DNA of 64,000 nt from Agromyces laixinhei (GTDB taxonomy: Bacteria > Actinomycetota > Actinomycetes > Actinomycetales > Microbacteriaceae): assembly GCF_006337065.1 (NCBI RefSeq), contig NZ_CP040872.1, positions 124,001 through 188,000 on the forward strand. The letters run 5' to 3'. Shown here one piece after another: positions 52,851-61,564 of this stretch. Both the position numbers and the translations under genes were made by a program. The notes beneath the pieces are model-generated. The model was not told where the DNA came from and ran no database searches. It saw only the letters and a program-made list of their open reading frames with translations. How positions within the stretch are numbered: position 1 is the stretch's first letter; the number at the start of each line of letters is the position of its first letter.

Positions 52851-53281
52851 GCCCGACGGTCATGGAGCGCGCGGTGCTCATCGACTCCGCCGTCGTGATC
52901 TACGCGCTCGCTCCGGATGACCCGCGCAGCGCCCCCTGCCGGAGCCTCCTCACCGAAGTGATGGTCGGGCGCGGCCGCGGCTACGCGAGCGTCGAGATGA
53001 TCCAAGAGGTCGTGCACCATCGCATGCGCCGCACGGCCGATCGGCGCCTCGCCATCGCCGACGGCCGCGATCTCATGACCGGGCTCATGGTCCTCGACTT
53101 CGACCGCGAGGTGCTCGACCTCTCGCTCGACCTGATCGCACGCGTTCCGACGATCCGCGGGCGCGACGCGGTGCACGCCGCGACCGCCCTCGCCTACGGC
53201 ATCGATACCATCGCATCGCCCGATCGCGCTTTCGACGGCATTCCGGGGCTTCGGCGCCTCGATCCGCTGGCTGCGCCGTGA
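52847..53281 (+). CDS. PIN-domain ribonuclease toxin (VapC-like)
   Basis: A 144-residue PIN-fold toxin; GTG 52847 overlaps the antitoxin stop (an internal ATG at 52862 is also possible). Acidic active-site residues: VLIDSAVVIYALA (Asp), YASVEMIQEVVHH (Glu), IRGRDAVHAATAL (Asp) and IASPDRAFDGIPG (Asp). This is the D-E-D-D set of VapC toxins, which cleave tRNA or rRNA. VapBC identification is by motif and pair structure. Confidence 0.88.
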   Translation: MSPTVMERAVLIDSAVVIYALAPDDPRSAPCRSLLTEVMVGRGRGYASVEMIQEVVHHRMRRTADRRLAIADGRDLMTGLMVLDFDREVLDLSLDLIARVPTIRGRDAVHAATALAYGIDTIASPDRAFDGIPGLRRLDPLAAP

Positions 53282-53332
53282 CCACCGCGCCGTTCGGCCA
53301 GGGCATCGCGGCACGGGCGGCCCGCCGCCTGA

Positions 53333-53854
53333 TCAGTTGCGCCGTCGGTACTCGGAACCGGGGCCGTAGATGATGATGCCTGCGACCGGGATCATGACGA
53401 ACCAGATCCACGACCACGCGTAGCTTCCGAAATGCCCCGTGAGGAAGAACAGGCCCAGCGCGATGAACGGAACGAGCGCCATGATGGTCGCACCGATCGC
53501 GCCGCCGAGCGGTTGCGGACCCCGGCGTCCGCGCTCCTCAGGCGCAGACGCCGGCCCCGCCGAGACGGGTGACGTGTACGCCGGCGTGGGGGCCGGCGGT
53601 GGTGTGAGCGCGTCCGGCGGTGACGCGAACGCGGCAGACGGCGCCGCGCCGCGCCCGTCGGAGGGCAGATCGGCGAAGAGCGGTGCGAGGTCGCCGTACG
53701 TCACGGCGGCCCGGGCCGCAGATGCACGCTCGGCGTACTCCGATGGCGAGAAGCGCCCTTCGGCCTGCGCCTCCGCCAGTCGCGCCACTGCCGCGTCGCG
53801 CTCGGCATTGCTGAGCCGGAGTTCGGGCCTGGCGGGATTCGCGTAGTCGGTCAT
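53333..53854 (-). CDS. DUF1707 domain-containing small membrane protein
   Basis: A 173-residue protein. It starts with the DUF1707 SHOCT-like motif LRLSNAERDAAVARLAEAQAEGRFSP (split here: LSNAERDAAVARL, AEGRFSPSEYAERA), followed by AAVTYGDLAPLFADLP, a Pro/Ala/Ser linker and two C-terminal membrane helices (GGAIGATIMALVPFIALGLF; YAWSWIWFVMIPVAGIIIY). It ends with basic residues. Such proteins are widespread in actinobacteria; function unknown. Convergent with vapC. Confidence 0.85.
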   Translation of the reverse strand: MTDYANPARPELRLSNAERDAAVARLAEAQAEGRFSPSEYAERASAARAAVTYGDLAPLFADLPSDGRGAAPSAAFASPPDALTPPPAPTPAYTSPVSAGPASAPEERGRRGPQPLGGAIGATIMALVPFIALGLFFLTGHFGSYAWSWIWFVMIPVAGIIIYGPGSEYRRRN

Positions 53855-53947
53855 CCCCCCACTCTGGCGCAGAGGCATCCGCACTACCACCCCCGCATTC
53901 CGAACTCCCTCGGGCGTTCGCGCAGCCGTGAGGCATAGGGTCGAGGC

Positions 53948-55069
53948 ATGGCCACTTCGGCAGAACCCCGCGTCGCCCTCTACTTCGACTTCGACAACAT
54001 CATCATCTCGCGATACGACCAATTGCACGGCGACAACGCGTACCGCAAAGACACCTCGCGCGGCAAGGCGCCCGCCGCCGGAACGCAGACCGCGAAGAAG
54101 CTCACCGAGGCGACCGTCGACATCGACGCTGTGCTCGACTTCGCGGCGACGTTCGGCACGATCGCGATCGCACGCGCCTACGCCGACTGGTCGGGGCCGA
54201 TCAACGCGAGCTATCGCGGCCAGCTCATCGACCGCGCGGTCGACCTCGTGCAGCTCTTCCCGCTGTCGGCGACGAAGAACGGCGCCGACATCCGCCTCGC
54301 CGTCGACGCGGTCGAAGACATGTTCCGCATCGACGATCTCTCGCACATCGTCATCGTCGCGGGCGACTCCGACTACGTCGCGCTCGCGCAGAAGGCCAAG
54401 CGCCTCGGCCGCTATGTCGTCGGCATCGGCGTTGCGGGCGGCACGAGCCGCGCGCTCACCGCGGCCTGCGACGAGTACGCCGACTACGACACGCTGCTTG
54501 CGACTGATTCGGCGGTCACCGATGAAGCAGCGGATGCCGCGCCGGACGCCGCCGCGTCGAGCACCACGTCGGGCCGCAGAACCCGAGCGAAGAAGTCGGA
54601 GACGGCCGCGACGACCGCCGGGCAGACGACCGAACCGGCCGCAGCACCGGTCGCAGAACCGGCGCCCGCCCGACGGCGCCGCGCCACGACGAAGACGGTC
54701 ACGGATGCCGCCGCCGAGGTGCCGATCGAGACGACGGAGTCGCCCGAACCGCCCTCGAAGCGCACCTCGGCCAGGGCGCTGCAGTTCGTGGCGCCCGCCG
54801 AACCCGCGTCGGCCGACGATTCCGACGGCAGCCCGCGCAACCCCGGCCGGCTCCTCGTCAAGGCGCTCGAACTGCTCCACGCGAAGAACGACGAGGAGTG
54901 GCAGTCGTCGAGCACGGTGAAGAACCAGATGATGCGCATGGATCCGAGCTTCCAGGAGCGCCGCCTCGGCTTCGCCTCGTTCACCGACTTCCTGCGGTCG
55001 CGCGGCGGGGTCGTCGAGGTCGATGAGTCCGGTCGGGGCCGCGTGCGCATCCGGCCGAAGAAGGACTGA
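53948..55069 (+). CDS. NYN (LabA/PIN-like) domain protein with C-terminal OST-HTH/LOTUS domain
   Basis: A 373-residue protein. The N-terminal NYN nuclease fold (about 5-185) has VALYFDFDNIIISRYDQ (paired Asp), IAIARAYADWSG, GADIRLAVDAVEDM (Asp) and HIVIVAGDSDYVALAQKAK (GDSD Asp pair), the acidic set of PIN-like RNases. A low-complexity Ala/Thr/Pro linker (about 185-285) with basic clusters leads to an OST-HTH-like module (GRLLVKALELLHAKNDEEW then FASFTDFLRSRGGVVEVDE), which binds RNA in related proteins. Probably an RNA-processing or RNA-silencing enzyme; target unknown. Confidence 0.87.
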   Translation: MATSAEPRVALYFDFDNIIISRYDQLHGDNAYRKDTSRGKAPAAGTQTAKKLTEATVDIDAVLDFAATFGTIAIARAYADWSGPINASYRGQLIDRAVDLVQLFPLSATKNGADIRLAVDAVEDMFRIDDLSHIVIVAGDSDYVALAQKAKRLGRYVVGIGVAGGTSRALTAACDEYADYDTLLATDSAVTDEAADAAPDAAASSTTSGRRTRAKKSETAATTAGQTTEPAAAPVAEPAPARRRRATTKTVTDAAAEVPIETTESPEPPSKRTSARALQFVAPAEPASADDSDGSPRNPGRLLVKALELLHAKNDEEWQSSSTVKNQMMRMDPSFQERRLGFASFTDFLRSRGGVVEVDESGRGRVRIRPKKD

Positions 55070-55117
55070 ACTGCGGCGAAACCCCGATGGTTCGCCCGCC
55101 GGTTGCGAACCTGCGCT

Positions 55118-55136
55118 CGTGTGGTCTGACCACACG
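55118..55136. promoter_or_regulatory. LldR operator, upstream site
   Basis: CGTGTGGTCTGACCACACG, a perfect 19-bp palindrome about a central T, matching the FadR-subfamily consensus TNGTNNNACNA. Confidence 0.85.
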
Positions 55137-55142
55137 TGCTAG

Positions 55143-55157
55143 TGTGGTCTGACCACA
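55143..55157. promoter_or_regulatory. LldR operator, start-codon site
   Basis: TGTGGTCTGACCACA, whose last base is the first base of the regulator's ATG. Spacing to the upstream site is 23 bp centre to centre. The location over the start points to autorepression, perhaps of a leaderless transcript. Confidence 0.8.
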
Positions 55158-55963
55158 TGGCGGAGCGGGCGAAGGGCGGGCGCATGACGGGCGGCACGGG
55201 CGCTGAGGCATCCGACGCACCGCGCGCCTGGCGCACCGTGCTCGAGCACGTCGAGACACGGTTGCTCGATGGCGCACTGCGCCCCGGCGATCGCCTGCCC
55301 GGCGAGCGAGCCCTCTCGGCCGAACTCGGCGTCGGCCGCTCGAGCGTGCGCGAGGCGCTGCGCGTGCTCGAGGTGCTGGGGCTCATCCGCACGGCCGCGG
55401 GCTCCGGCCCGAGCTCCGGCGCCATCATCATCGCGACGCCCGGCGGCGGCATGTCTGCGCTCATGCGCCTGCAGGTCGCTGCGAGCGGATTCCCCGTCGC
55501 CGACATCGTGCGCATGCGCCTCATCCTCGAGACCTCGGTCGCGGGCGATCTCGCCGAGGCGTCCGACACGACCGCCACGACCGAGGCATCCGACCTGTCA
55601 GGTGCGACCGCGACCCCTCCCGACCTCGCCCCCGCCGAACTCCTGCTCGACGCCATGGACTCCCCCGACCTCGCGCCCACCGAGTTCCTCGCCCTCGACG
55701 CGGCCTTCCACCTGGCGCTCGCCGAGGCTTCCGGAAACCACGTGGTCACCGCGACGATGGCGGGCCTCCGCAGCGGCATCGAGGGATACGCCCTCGACGG
55801 CCTCGCCGTGATCACCGACTGGCACGCGACATCAACCCGGCTGCGCAGCGAGCACCGCGGCATCGTCGAGGCGATCAGACGAGCGGATGCCGCATCCGCT
55901 CGCGCCAGAACCCACGACCACATCTCGGGCTACTACGCCGAGACGTTCATCGACACCCACTGA
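55157..55963 (+). CDS. lldR: GntR/FadR-subfamily regulator (LldR-like)
   Basis: A 268-residue regulator from the ATG at 55157. Winged helix: [45 protein letters not shown]-terminal FCD domain with [33 protein letters not shown] and EHRGIVEAI, the metal-binding His/Asp positions. A short insertion of about 40 residues ([12 protein letters not shown] region) is unusual. Two operators precede it and an FMN-dependent lactate dehydrogenase follows 25 bp later, so L-lactate is the likely effector. Confidence 0.88.
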   Translation: MAERAKGGRMTGGTGAEASDAPRAWRTVLEHVETRLLDGALRPGDRLPGERALSAELGVGRSSVREALRVLEVLGLIRTAAGSGPSSGAIIIATPGGGMSALMRLQVAASGFPVADIVRMRLILETSVAGDLAEASDTTATTEASDLSGATATPPDLAPAELLLDAMDSPDLAPTEFLALDAAFHLALAEASGNHVVTATMAGLRSGIEGYALDGLAVITDWHATSTRLRSEHRGIVEAIRRADAASARARTHDHISGYYAETFIDTH

Positions 55964-55988
55964 AGCGACGAAAGCGAGCATCGCCACC

Positions 55989-57338
55989 ATGGTCAAGCGC
56001 CAGTTCCCCAACCCGAAAGAACTCGCCGAGCTCATTCGCTTCAAGGCACCGACGCTGAACGCGAAGCGGCGCCGCCTCGACCGGGCGCTCACGATCCACG
56101 ACCTGCGCGACATCGCGAAGCGCCGCACGCCGAAGGCCCCGTTCGACTACACCGAGGGTGCCGCCGAGGGTGAGATCTCGCTCGGGCGCGCCCGCCAGGC
56201 GTTCGAGGACATCGAGTTCCACCCGGCGATCCTGCGCAACGTGCCGGTGGTCGACATGAGTCGCGAGGTGCTCGGCGGCCCTTCCGCCCTGCCGTTCGGC
56301 ATCGCCCCGACGGGCTTCACGCGCATGATGCAGACCGAGGGTGAGACCGCCGGCGCCGGCGCGGCGGGCGCTGCCGGCATCCCGTTCACCCTGTCGACCA
56401 TGGGCACGACGTCGATCGAAGACGTGAAGTCGGCCAACCCGGACGGCCGCAACTGGTTCCAGCTCTACGTGATGCGCGACCGCGAGCGCTCCTACGAGCT
56501 CGTGCGGCGTGCGGCCGCCGCGGGCTTCGACACCCTCTTCTTCACCGTCGACACCCCGGTCTCCGGAGCGCGCCTGCGCGATGTGCGCAACGGCTTCTCG
56601 ATCCCGCCGCAGCTCACGCCCGCGACCGTGATCAACGCGATCCCCCGCCCCGAATGGTGGGTCAACTTCCTCACGACCCCGAAGCTCGAGTTCGCCTCGC
56701 TCTCATCGACCGGGGGCACCGTCGGAGAGCTCATCGACGGCATGTTCGATCCCACCATCTCGTTCGACGACCTCGCCACGATTCGCGACCTGTGGCCGGG
56801 CAAGATCGTGGTGAAGGGCGTGCAGACCATCGAAGACGCGAAGCTCCTCGCGGGCAGGGGCGTCGACGGCATCGTGCTCTCGAACCACGGCGGCCGCCAG
56901 CTCGACCGGGCGCCGATCCCCTTCCATCTGCTGCCGCACGTCGTGCGCGAGGTCGGCTCCGACATGGAGGTGCACCTCGACACCGGCATCATGTCGGGCG
57001 CCGACATCGTCGCATCCATCGCCCTCGGCGCCCGCTTCACCCTCATCGGCCGCGCCTACCTCTACGGCCTCATGGCCGGTGGCCGCGAGGGCGTCGACAA
57101 GACGATCTCGATCCTCGGGGCGCAGATCGAGCGCACCATGAAGCTGCTCGAGGTGTCGACGCTCGATGAGCTCGGCCCGCAGCACGTCACGCAGTTGTCA
57201 CGCTTCACGGCGCTGCCGAAACCGGCGACGGATGCCGCGGAGGCCGCGGTGTCATCCAAGGCCCGGGCCGTGCGCACGCCGCGACCAGCCTCGGCATCCA
57301 CAGGAAACTCTCGAGCGAAGCTGCATCCGAGCACGTAG
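55989..57338 (+). CDS. lldD: FMN-dependent alpha-hydroxy-acid dehydrogenase (L-lactate dehydrogenase, LldD-like)
   Basis: A 449-residue flavoenzyme oxidising L-lactate to pyruvate with quinone or another acceptor at the membrane. Motifs: [73 protein letters not shown], active-site [16 protein letters not shown] (catalytic His) and FMN-phosphate region [22 protein letters not shown]. The C-terminal 40 residues are extra and low complexity. Long N-terminal helical segment is typical of actinobacterial LldD. Cotranscribed with lldR. Confidence 0.93.
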   Translation: MVKRQFPNPKELAELIRFKAPTLNAKRRRLDRALTIHDLRDIAKRRTPKAPFDYTEGAAEGEISLGRARQAFEDIEFHPAILRNVPVVDMSREVLGGPSALPFGIAPTGFTRMMQTEGETAGAGAAGAAGIPFTLSTMGTTSIEDVKSANPDGRNWFQLYVMRDRERSYELVRRAAAAGFDTLFFTVDTPVSGARLRDVRNGFSIPPQLTPATVINAIPRPEWWVNFLTTPKLEFASLSSTGGTVGELIDGMFDPTISFDDLATIRDLWPGKIVVKGVQTIEDAKLLAGRGVDGIVLSNHGGRQLDRAPIPFHLLPHVVREVGSDMEVHLDTGIMSGADIVASIALGARFTLIGRAYLYGLMAGGREGVDKTISILGAQIERTMKLLEVSTLDELGPQHVTQLSRFTALPKPATDAAEAAVSSKARAVRTPRPASASTGNSRAKLHPST

Positions 57339-57423
57339 GCTCGTTGATCGTGTACCCCGTTCGGGTGCCATCTGAGACGTCCGCGGTCGCGGATGCGAAC
57401 GTCGATGCAGGAGGGTGAAACGT

Positions 57424-58203
57424 ATGGGGCGGCACAGCTATCGGGCATCGTGGCTGCCCGCGCGTCGCTGGTTGATCGGAGCCGGCGCCCTGCTTCTCGT
57501 CGGCGGCCTGTCGATCACCGGCGTCGTGCTCAGCGGGCCGGATATCCCCGCCGAGACGGCGGCCGACACGCTGACCGCCGGCTCCGAGCCGGCGCGGCAC
57601 GACGCGGCGAAGCGCTCCGCGTCCGCCGTGGCGGAGTCCACGCCCACGTCGGCCGAGGTGCCCGCGCCCGAGGCCACCTCTCCGACTCAACCGGCCCCGG
57701 CGGCACCGGCCGACCCGCCCGTCGCCGCGCCTGCCCCCGCTCCCGCTCCCGCCCCGGCTCCGGCACCAGCTCCAGCTCCAGCGCCAGCGCCCGCCCCAGC
57801 CCCGGCTCCGGCGCCCGCCTCTGGAGCCACGCCCGTCGAGGCAGAGGTGCTCGCGATCGTCAATCACGAGCGTACGGCCGCGGGATGCGGACCCGTGGCC
57901 CACGACGCAGCGCTTGCGGGTGTCGCCCGAGCCCACTCCGCCGATATGGCCGCACGCGGATTCTTCGACCACACGAACCCCGACGGGCAGAGCCCGTGGG
58001 ATCGCGCGGCCGCCGCCGGCATCTCGTACGCGGGCGGCGAGAACATCGCTCGCGGCCAGGCCGACGCGGCATCCGTCATGACGAGCTGGATGGACAGCCC
58101 CGGCCACCGCGCCAACATCCTCAACTGCTCGTTCACGACGCTCGGCGTCGGCGTGCACGAGGGCTCAGGCGGCCCGTGGTGGACCCAGCTGTTCGGGTAC
58201 TGA
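57424..58203 (+). CDS. CAP/SCP-domain secreted or membrane-anchored protein
   Basis: A 259-residue protein from the ATG at 57424 (AGGAGGG upstream with 8-nt spacing; the GTG at 57415 is too close). Cytosolic basic start, one helix (WLIGAGALLLVGGLSITGVVL, about 17-37), an extracellular linker with about 16 Ala-Pro repeats, then a CAP domain: EVLAIVNHERTAAGCG, AHSADMAARGFFDHTNPDG, SYAGGENIARG, WMDSPGHRANILNC. Metal-binding His residues are retained. CAP proteins in bacteria are extracellular with largely unknown roles. The Ala-Pro coding tract is a low-complexity GCNCCN repeat at about 57727-57828. Confidence 0.9.
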   Translation: MGRHSYRASWLPARRWLIGAGALLLVGGLSITGVVLSGPDIPAETAADTLTAGSEPARHDAAKRSASAVAESTPTSAEVPAPEATSPTQPAPAAPADPPVAAPAPAPAPAPAPAPAPAPAPAPAPAPAPAPASGATPVEAEVLAIVNHERTAAGCGPVAHDAALAGVARAHSADMAARGFFDHTNPDGQSPWDRAAAAGISYAGGENIARGQADAASVMTSWMDSPGHRANILNCSFTTLGVGVHEGSGGPWWTQLFGY

Positions 58204-58213
58204 GCCCCAGCCC

Positions 58214-58720
58214 TCAGTCGCCACCGCCCGACACTCGCCCGATATACCGCGGCACACGCTCGCGATACCGCGCATACTCGTCGCCGAACTCGCGTTCGAG
58301 GGCGCGCTCCTCGGCGAGCACGCCGCCGTGTTCGCCGAGCACCGCCGCTGGCAGGGTCGCCGTAACCCACGCCGAGGCGCGCAGCAGGCCCGCCCCGAGG
58401 TGGATGAGCCACCAGCCGACGTACATCGGGTGACGGCTGAAAGCGTGCGGGCCGGTCGTGACGAGTGACTGCGGTCGCTCGAGCTCGAACCCACCGTTCG
58501 TGTGGCGACGCCGCTCGGCGAGCGCCCAGACGGTCAACGCAGCGCCCGCCGTGAGCGCGACGGCTCCCGCTGCCCGTTGCGCAGCACGCGGACCGGGCAA
58601 CGATGCCGGCCGCAGCCGCTCGAGCACCAGAACCGCGATGATCCCGACGGTCTGCCCTGGCGGAAACGGCAGGTTGCGCAGCAGGCTGATCAGACCTCTC
58701 ACAGAGGACGTAATAGTCAC
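58214..58720 (-). CDS. Isoprenylcysteine carboxyl-methyltransferase-like membrane protein
   Basis: A 168-residue integral membrane protein starting at a GTG that overlaps the previous stop (GTGA). Three to four helices; the C-terminal SAM-binding signature LVTTGPHAFSRHPMYVGWWLIHLGAGL followed by LAEERALEREFGDEYARYRERVPRYI is the PEMT/ICMT pattern (RHPxY...E). Enzymes of this fold methylate lipids or prenylated or small hydrophobic acceptors. Substrate unknown. Confidence 0.85.
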   Translation of the reverse strand: MTITSSVRGLISLLRNLPFPPGQTVGIIAVLVLERLRPASLPGPRAAQRAAGAVALTAGAALTVWALAERRRHTNGGFELERPQSLVTTGPHAFSRHPMYVGWWLIHLGAGLLRASAWVTATLPAAVLGEHGGVLAEERALEREFGDEYARYRERVPRYIGRVSGGGD

Positions 58721-59187
58721 GTCTTCGTGCGACGCTGCGCGCGCTTTGGAGCGTCGTCGTCGCCCGATGTCGAGACCGATGCACCGATCACATGCGCGGC
58801 GACGAACTTCGCCATCTTCTGCGACTGCTGGGCCTGCTTGCGGCGTTGCTTGATAGTCTTCGCCCTCGCCTTCGCACGCTCGTCAGCGCTGCTCCCGACG
58901 GCCGCCGACCCGCGCGCGCCGTCGGCCGCACCGATCGGGCGGGAAACCCGCTCGAGCTTCGCCGCTGCCCGCGCTGCGCGGCGGGCCGCACGTCTCGGGG
59001 AGTCACTGCGCTCGGCTGCCACCGACTTGCGCACGGACCGCGCGTCGGCAACGGCGTCGTCCAACCGTGCTCGCCGAGCCCCCTTCGGCAGTTCTTTCGC
59101 CAGCCCTCGCGCCTCGGACTCGGCTCGCTTCAGCCGCACGATGGCGCGCTTGGCCTCGGCGCGCGCAGTCCGGTTCGGAGCACCCAC
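58717..59187 (-). CDS. Basic hypothetical protein (Lys/Arg/Ala-rich)
   Basis: A 156-residue protein, GTG start at 59187, 3 bp after the upstream gene. Mostly predicted coiled helix with many Arg/Lys/Ala (AEAKRAIVRLKRAESEARGL, RRAARRAARAAAKLERV, KARAKTIKQRRKQAQQ). No recognised domain or membrane helix. The composition resembles nucleic-acid-binding or histone-like proteins, but that is only composition. Part of a three-gene minus-strand operon; overlaps the membrane methyltransferase gene. Confidence 0.7.
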   Translation of the reverse strand: MGAPNRTARAEAKRAIVRLKRAESEARGLAKELPKGARRARLDDAVADARSVRKSVAAERSDSPRRAARRAARAAAKLERVSRPIGAADGARGSAAVGSSADERAKARAKTIKQRRKQAQQSQKMAKFVAAHVIGASVSTSGDDDAPKRAQRRTKT

Positions 59188-59190
59188 GGA

Positions 59191-59538
59191 TCAGCCCTCG
59201 TCGATCAGGTCGAGGAGTCTCTTCGCGGCATCCCGGATCTCATCGTGGTCATACTGACCGGCGCGGCTCTCGAGCGAGATCACTGCACACCGATGCACCT
59301 TCCGGAAATCGCCGTAGGGAAAGGAGTACGCCTCTTTCGTCTCTTCGTTCGCATCGTCGTCGATGCCGAGATGCCAGTGCCGGAACTCCGTCCATCCCTC
59401 GCTTTCGATGAAGCCGTTCTCCTCGTCTGCCGTGGGTGCGTCCTCGCTCCAGGCATCGCGTTCGTCGTGCACCACGTCGCCGTCGCGCACGAGCGAGCGT
59501 GCGTGTCGCAGTGCCGTCTCGTTGAGCCGTATCGCCAT
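59191..59538 (-). CDS. Conserved hypothetical protein, 115 aa
   Basis: ATG at 59538 with AGGGAGGAG upstream. Soluble acidic protein with LNETALRHARSLVRDGDVV, WSEDAPTADEENGFIESEG, WHLGIDDDANEETKEAYSFP and YGDFRKVHRCAVISLESRAG segments; it ends DAAKRLLDLIDEG. The pattern looks conserved, and I recall similar unnamed proteins in diverse bacteria, but no function is known to me. First gene of the 59538-58214 operon, divergent to the FAD monooxygenase. Confidence 0.8.
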   Translation of the reverse strand: MAIRLNETALRHARSLVRDGDVVHDERDAWSEDAPTADEENGFIESEGWTEFRHWHLGIDDDANEETKEAYSFPYGDFRKVHRCAVISLESRAGQYDHDEIRDAAKRLLDLIDEG

Positions 59539-59633
59539 CGGTGTCTCCTCCCTGCCGGTCACCTTCCGGTCTACGTGACCACGGATACCTCTGCAAGGGG
59601 TTGCGGAACCGGACTCGTGCGGCCCCATGATGT

Positions 59634-59658
59634 AGACTGCTGGTCTAACCAGCAGTCT
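59634..59658. promoter_or_regulatory. 25-bp palindromic operator before the FAD monooxygenase
   Basis: Perfect arms AGACTGCTGGT and ACCAGCAGTCT around CTA. It ends 10 bp before the preferred ATG and probably overlaps the -10 region or transcript start. The TetR protein encoded immediately after the monooxygenase is the likely binder. Confidence 0.83.
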
Positions 59659-59668
59659 CAGGATGGTG

Positions 59669-60853
59669 ATGAACATGCGAGTGCTGATCGTCGGGGCGGG
59701 TATCGCGGGCACCACGCTGGCGTACTGGCTGCGCAGATCAGGGCATGAGCCCACGCTCATCGAACGGGCGCCCCGTCTTCGTGAGGGCGGCTACGTGGTG
59801 GACTTCTGGGGTTCCGGGTTCGAGGTCGCGGACCGGATGGGGATCGTCCCCCGGCTGAGGGAGCAGGGTTACCGGTTCCGCGAAGCGCGGGAGGTGTCCG
59901 GTTCCGGCCGTCGGATCGCTCACATGGACCCCCGTCAGGTCATCGACCGTGCCGGAGACCGCTATGTCACCATCGCGCGCTCCGATCTGGCCGCCGCGAT
60001 CTACGCGGCGCTGGACGGCAAGGTGGAGACGGTCTTCGACGACACCGTGCACGTGCTCGACGACGTCGGCGGCCGGGTGCGCGTGGAGTTCGCGCGCGGC
60101 GGGCCACGGGAGTTCGACCTGGTGGTCGGGGCCGACGGCCTGCACTCGCGGGTGCGCACCCTCACGTTCGGGCCGGAGTCGGAGTTCGAGCGTTCCTTGG
60201 GGATCTGCGTGGCGGTGTTCGATGTTCCCGGGTACCGGCCGCGGGAGGAGCTGGTCGCGGTCACGCACACGCAGGTCGGAGCGCAGATTCTGCGGATCGC
60301 GTTGCACGACGATGTGACGATGTTCTGCCTCACCTTCCGCTACGACGGAGATGCGCCGGTCGATGATGTGGTCGCGCAGCAGCAACTGCTCCGCACCCGG
60401 CTGCGGGACGTGGGCTGGGAGGCTCCCGAGATCCTGGCGCGGATGCCGCAGGCCCGCACGTTCTACTTCGACCGAGCCAGCCAGATCCTGATGCCGTCAT
60501 GGTCGCGCGGTCGCGTGGCGCTGATCGGGGATGCCGCGGCCTGCCCGTCACTGCTTGCGGGTCAAGGTTCCGCGTTGGCGATGGTGGAGGCCTACGTGCT
60601 GGCGGCCGAACTGCACCGGGCGGGCGGGGACCACGCTGCCGCGTTCGCCGCCTACGAGCGACGACTCGCGCGGGTGGTGCGCACGAAACAGGATGCCGCA
60701 GTCGGGCTCGGCGTGGCGTTCGCCCCACGCAATCGCGCGCAGGTGCTGCTGCGCAACACCGTGTTCGGACTGATGGGTATCCCTCTCGTGGCCAGGCTCG
60801 CGATGGGCCGCAGCCTCCTCGACCCGATCCGGCTCCCGCCGCCGCCTGCTTGA
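59669..60853 (+). CDS. FAD-dependent monooxygenase/oxidoreductase (TetX/PHBH-like)
   Basis: A 394-residue flavoprotein. Three in-frame ATGs (59663, 59669, 59675) precede the dinucleotide fold RVLIVGAGIAGTTLAYWLRRSG; 59669 has the best spacing to AGGA. Second FAD motif VVGADGLHSRVRTLTFG (DG fingerprint) and third motif RVALIGDAAACPSLLAGQGSALAM (GD). The C-terminus has a hydrophobic tail. This is the PHBH group that includes tetracycline and rifampicin hydroxylases. With its palindromic operator and adjacent tetR it looks like an inducible detoxification unit. Substrate unknown. Confidence 0.9.
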   Translation: MNMRVLIVGAGIAGTTLAYWLRRSGHEPTLIERAPRLREGGYVVDFWGSGFEVADRMGIVPRLREQGYRFREAREVSGSGRRIAHMDPRQVIDRAGDRYVTIARSDLAAAIYAALDGKVETVFDDTVHVLDDVGGRVRVEFARGGPREFDLVVGADGLHSRVRTLTFGPESEFERSLGICVAVFDVPGYRPREELVAVTHTQVGAQILRIALHDDVTMFCLTFRYDGDAPVDDVVAQQQLLRTRLRDVGWEAPEILARMPQARTFYFDRASQILMPSWSRGRVALIGDAAACPSLLAGQGSALAMVEAYVLAAELHRAGGDHAAAFAAYERRLARVVRTKQDAAVGLGVAFAPRNRAQVLLRNTVFGLMGIPLVARLAMGRSLLDPIRLPPPPA

Positions 60854-60861
60854 CTGTCGGC

Positions 60862-61536
60862 ATGCCCCGTCCCCGTTTCGACAAGCTCCCCGCCACGCAG
60901 CAGGCCGCGATCCTGAACGTCGCGCTGGCGGAGTTCGCGGCCCATGGGTACCGTGATGCATCGTTGAATCGGATCATCGAGACCGCCGCAACCTCCAAAG
61001 GTTCGATGTACTACTACTTCGACGGCAAGGAGGACCTGTACGCGCATGTGATCCTCGTGCAGTTGCAGGGCCTGCTCCAGGAGGGCGGGCTGTCGCGCAT
61101 CCCCGACGCCCATGACCCCGACTCGTTCTGGGCGGCGCTCGAGGACTACTACCTGCGACTCATGCAAATGCTCACTGCCTCCCCGCGCGTCGCCGCGCTG
61201 CTTCGAGACTGGCTCACCGGTGGCGCCCCTTCGTTGTACGACGCACGACACGACGCCGAACTGCAGGTGATGCCCTGGCTCGCTCGCACGGTCGCGGCAG
61301 GACAGGACGTCGGCGCGGTGCGCACCGACATTCCGACCGACCTCATCCTCACCCTTGCGATGGGGATGGGCCAGGCCATGGATACCTGGCTGATCACGCG
61401 CACACCCGAAGCCATCGACGTGCCGAACGCAGTCCACATCCTCATCGACACCATGCGTCGAGCTCTCGGTCCGGTCGAATCATCACCCGCAAGGCCTGAG
61501 CGGATGCCCCGGGCCCCCGACGCGGCACGGGAATGA
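60862..61536 (+). CDS. TetR-family regulator
   Basis: A 224-residue regulator, ATG 8 bp after the monooxygenase stop, so in the same transcript. HTH: PATQQAAILNVALAEFAAHGYRDASLNRIIETAATSKGSMYYYFDGKEDLYAHV. (Quoted in part: ASLNRIIETAATSKGSMYYY.) The ligand domain is complete. It would bind the 25-bp palindrome at 59634 and repress the two-gene operon until the monooxygenase substrate appears. Confidence 0.9.
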   Translation: MPRPRFDKLPATQQAAILNVALAEFAAHGYRDASLNRIIETAATSKGSMYYYFDGKEDLYAHVILVQLQGLLQEGGLSRIPDAHDPDSFWAALEDYYLRLMQMLTASPRVAALLRDWLTGGAPSLYDARHDAELQVMPWLARTVAAGQDVGAVRTDIPTDLILTLAMGMGQAMDTWLITRTPEAIDVPNAVHILIDTMRRALGPVESSPARPERMPRAPDAARE

Positions 61537-61564
61537 TCCGACGCGAGACACGCTTGCACCACTC

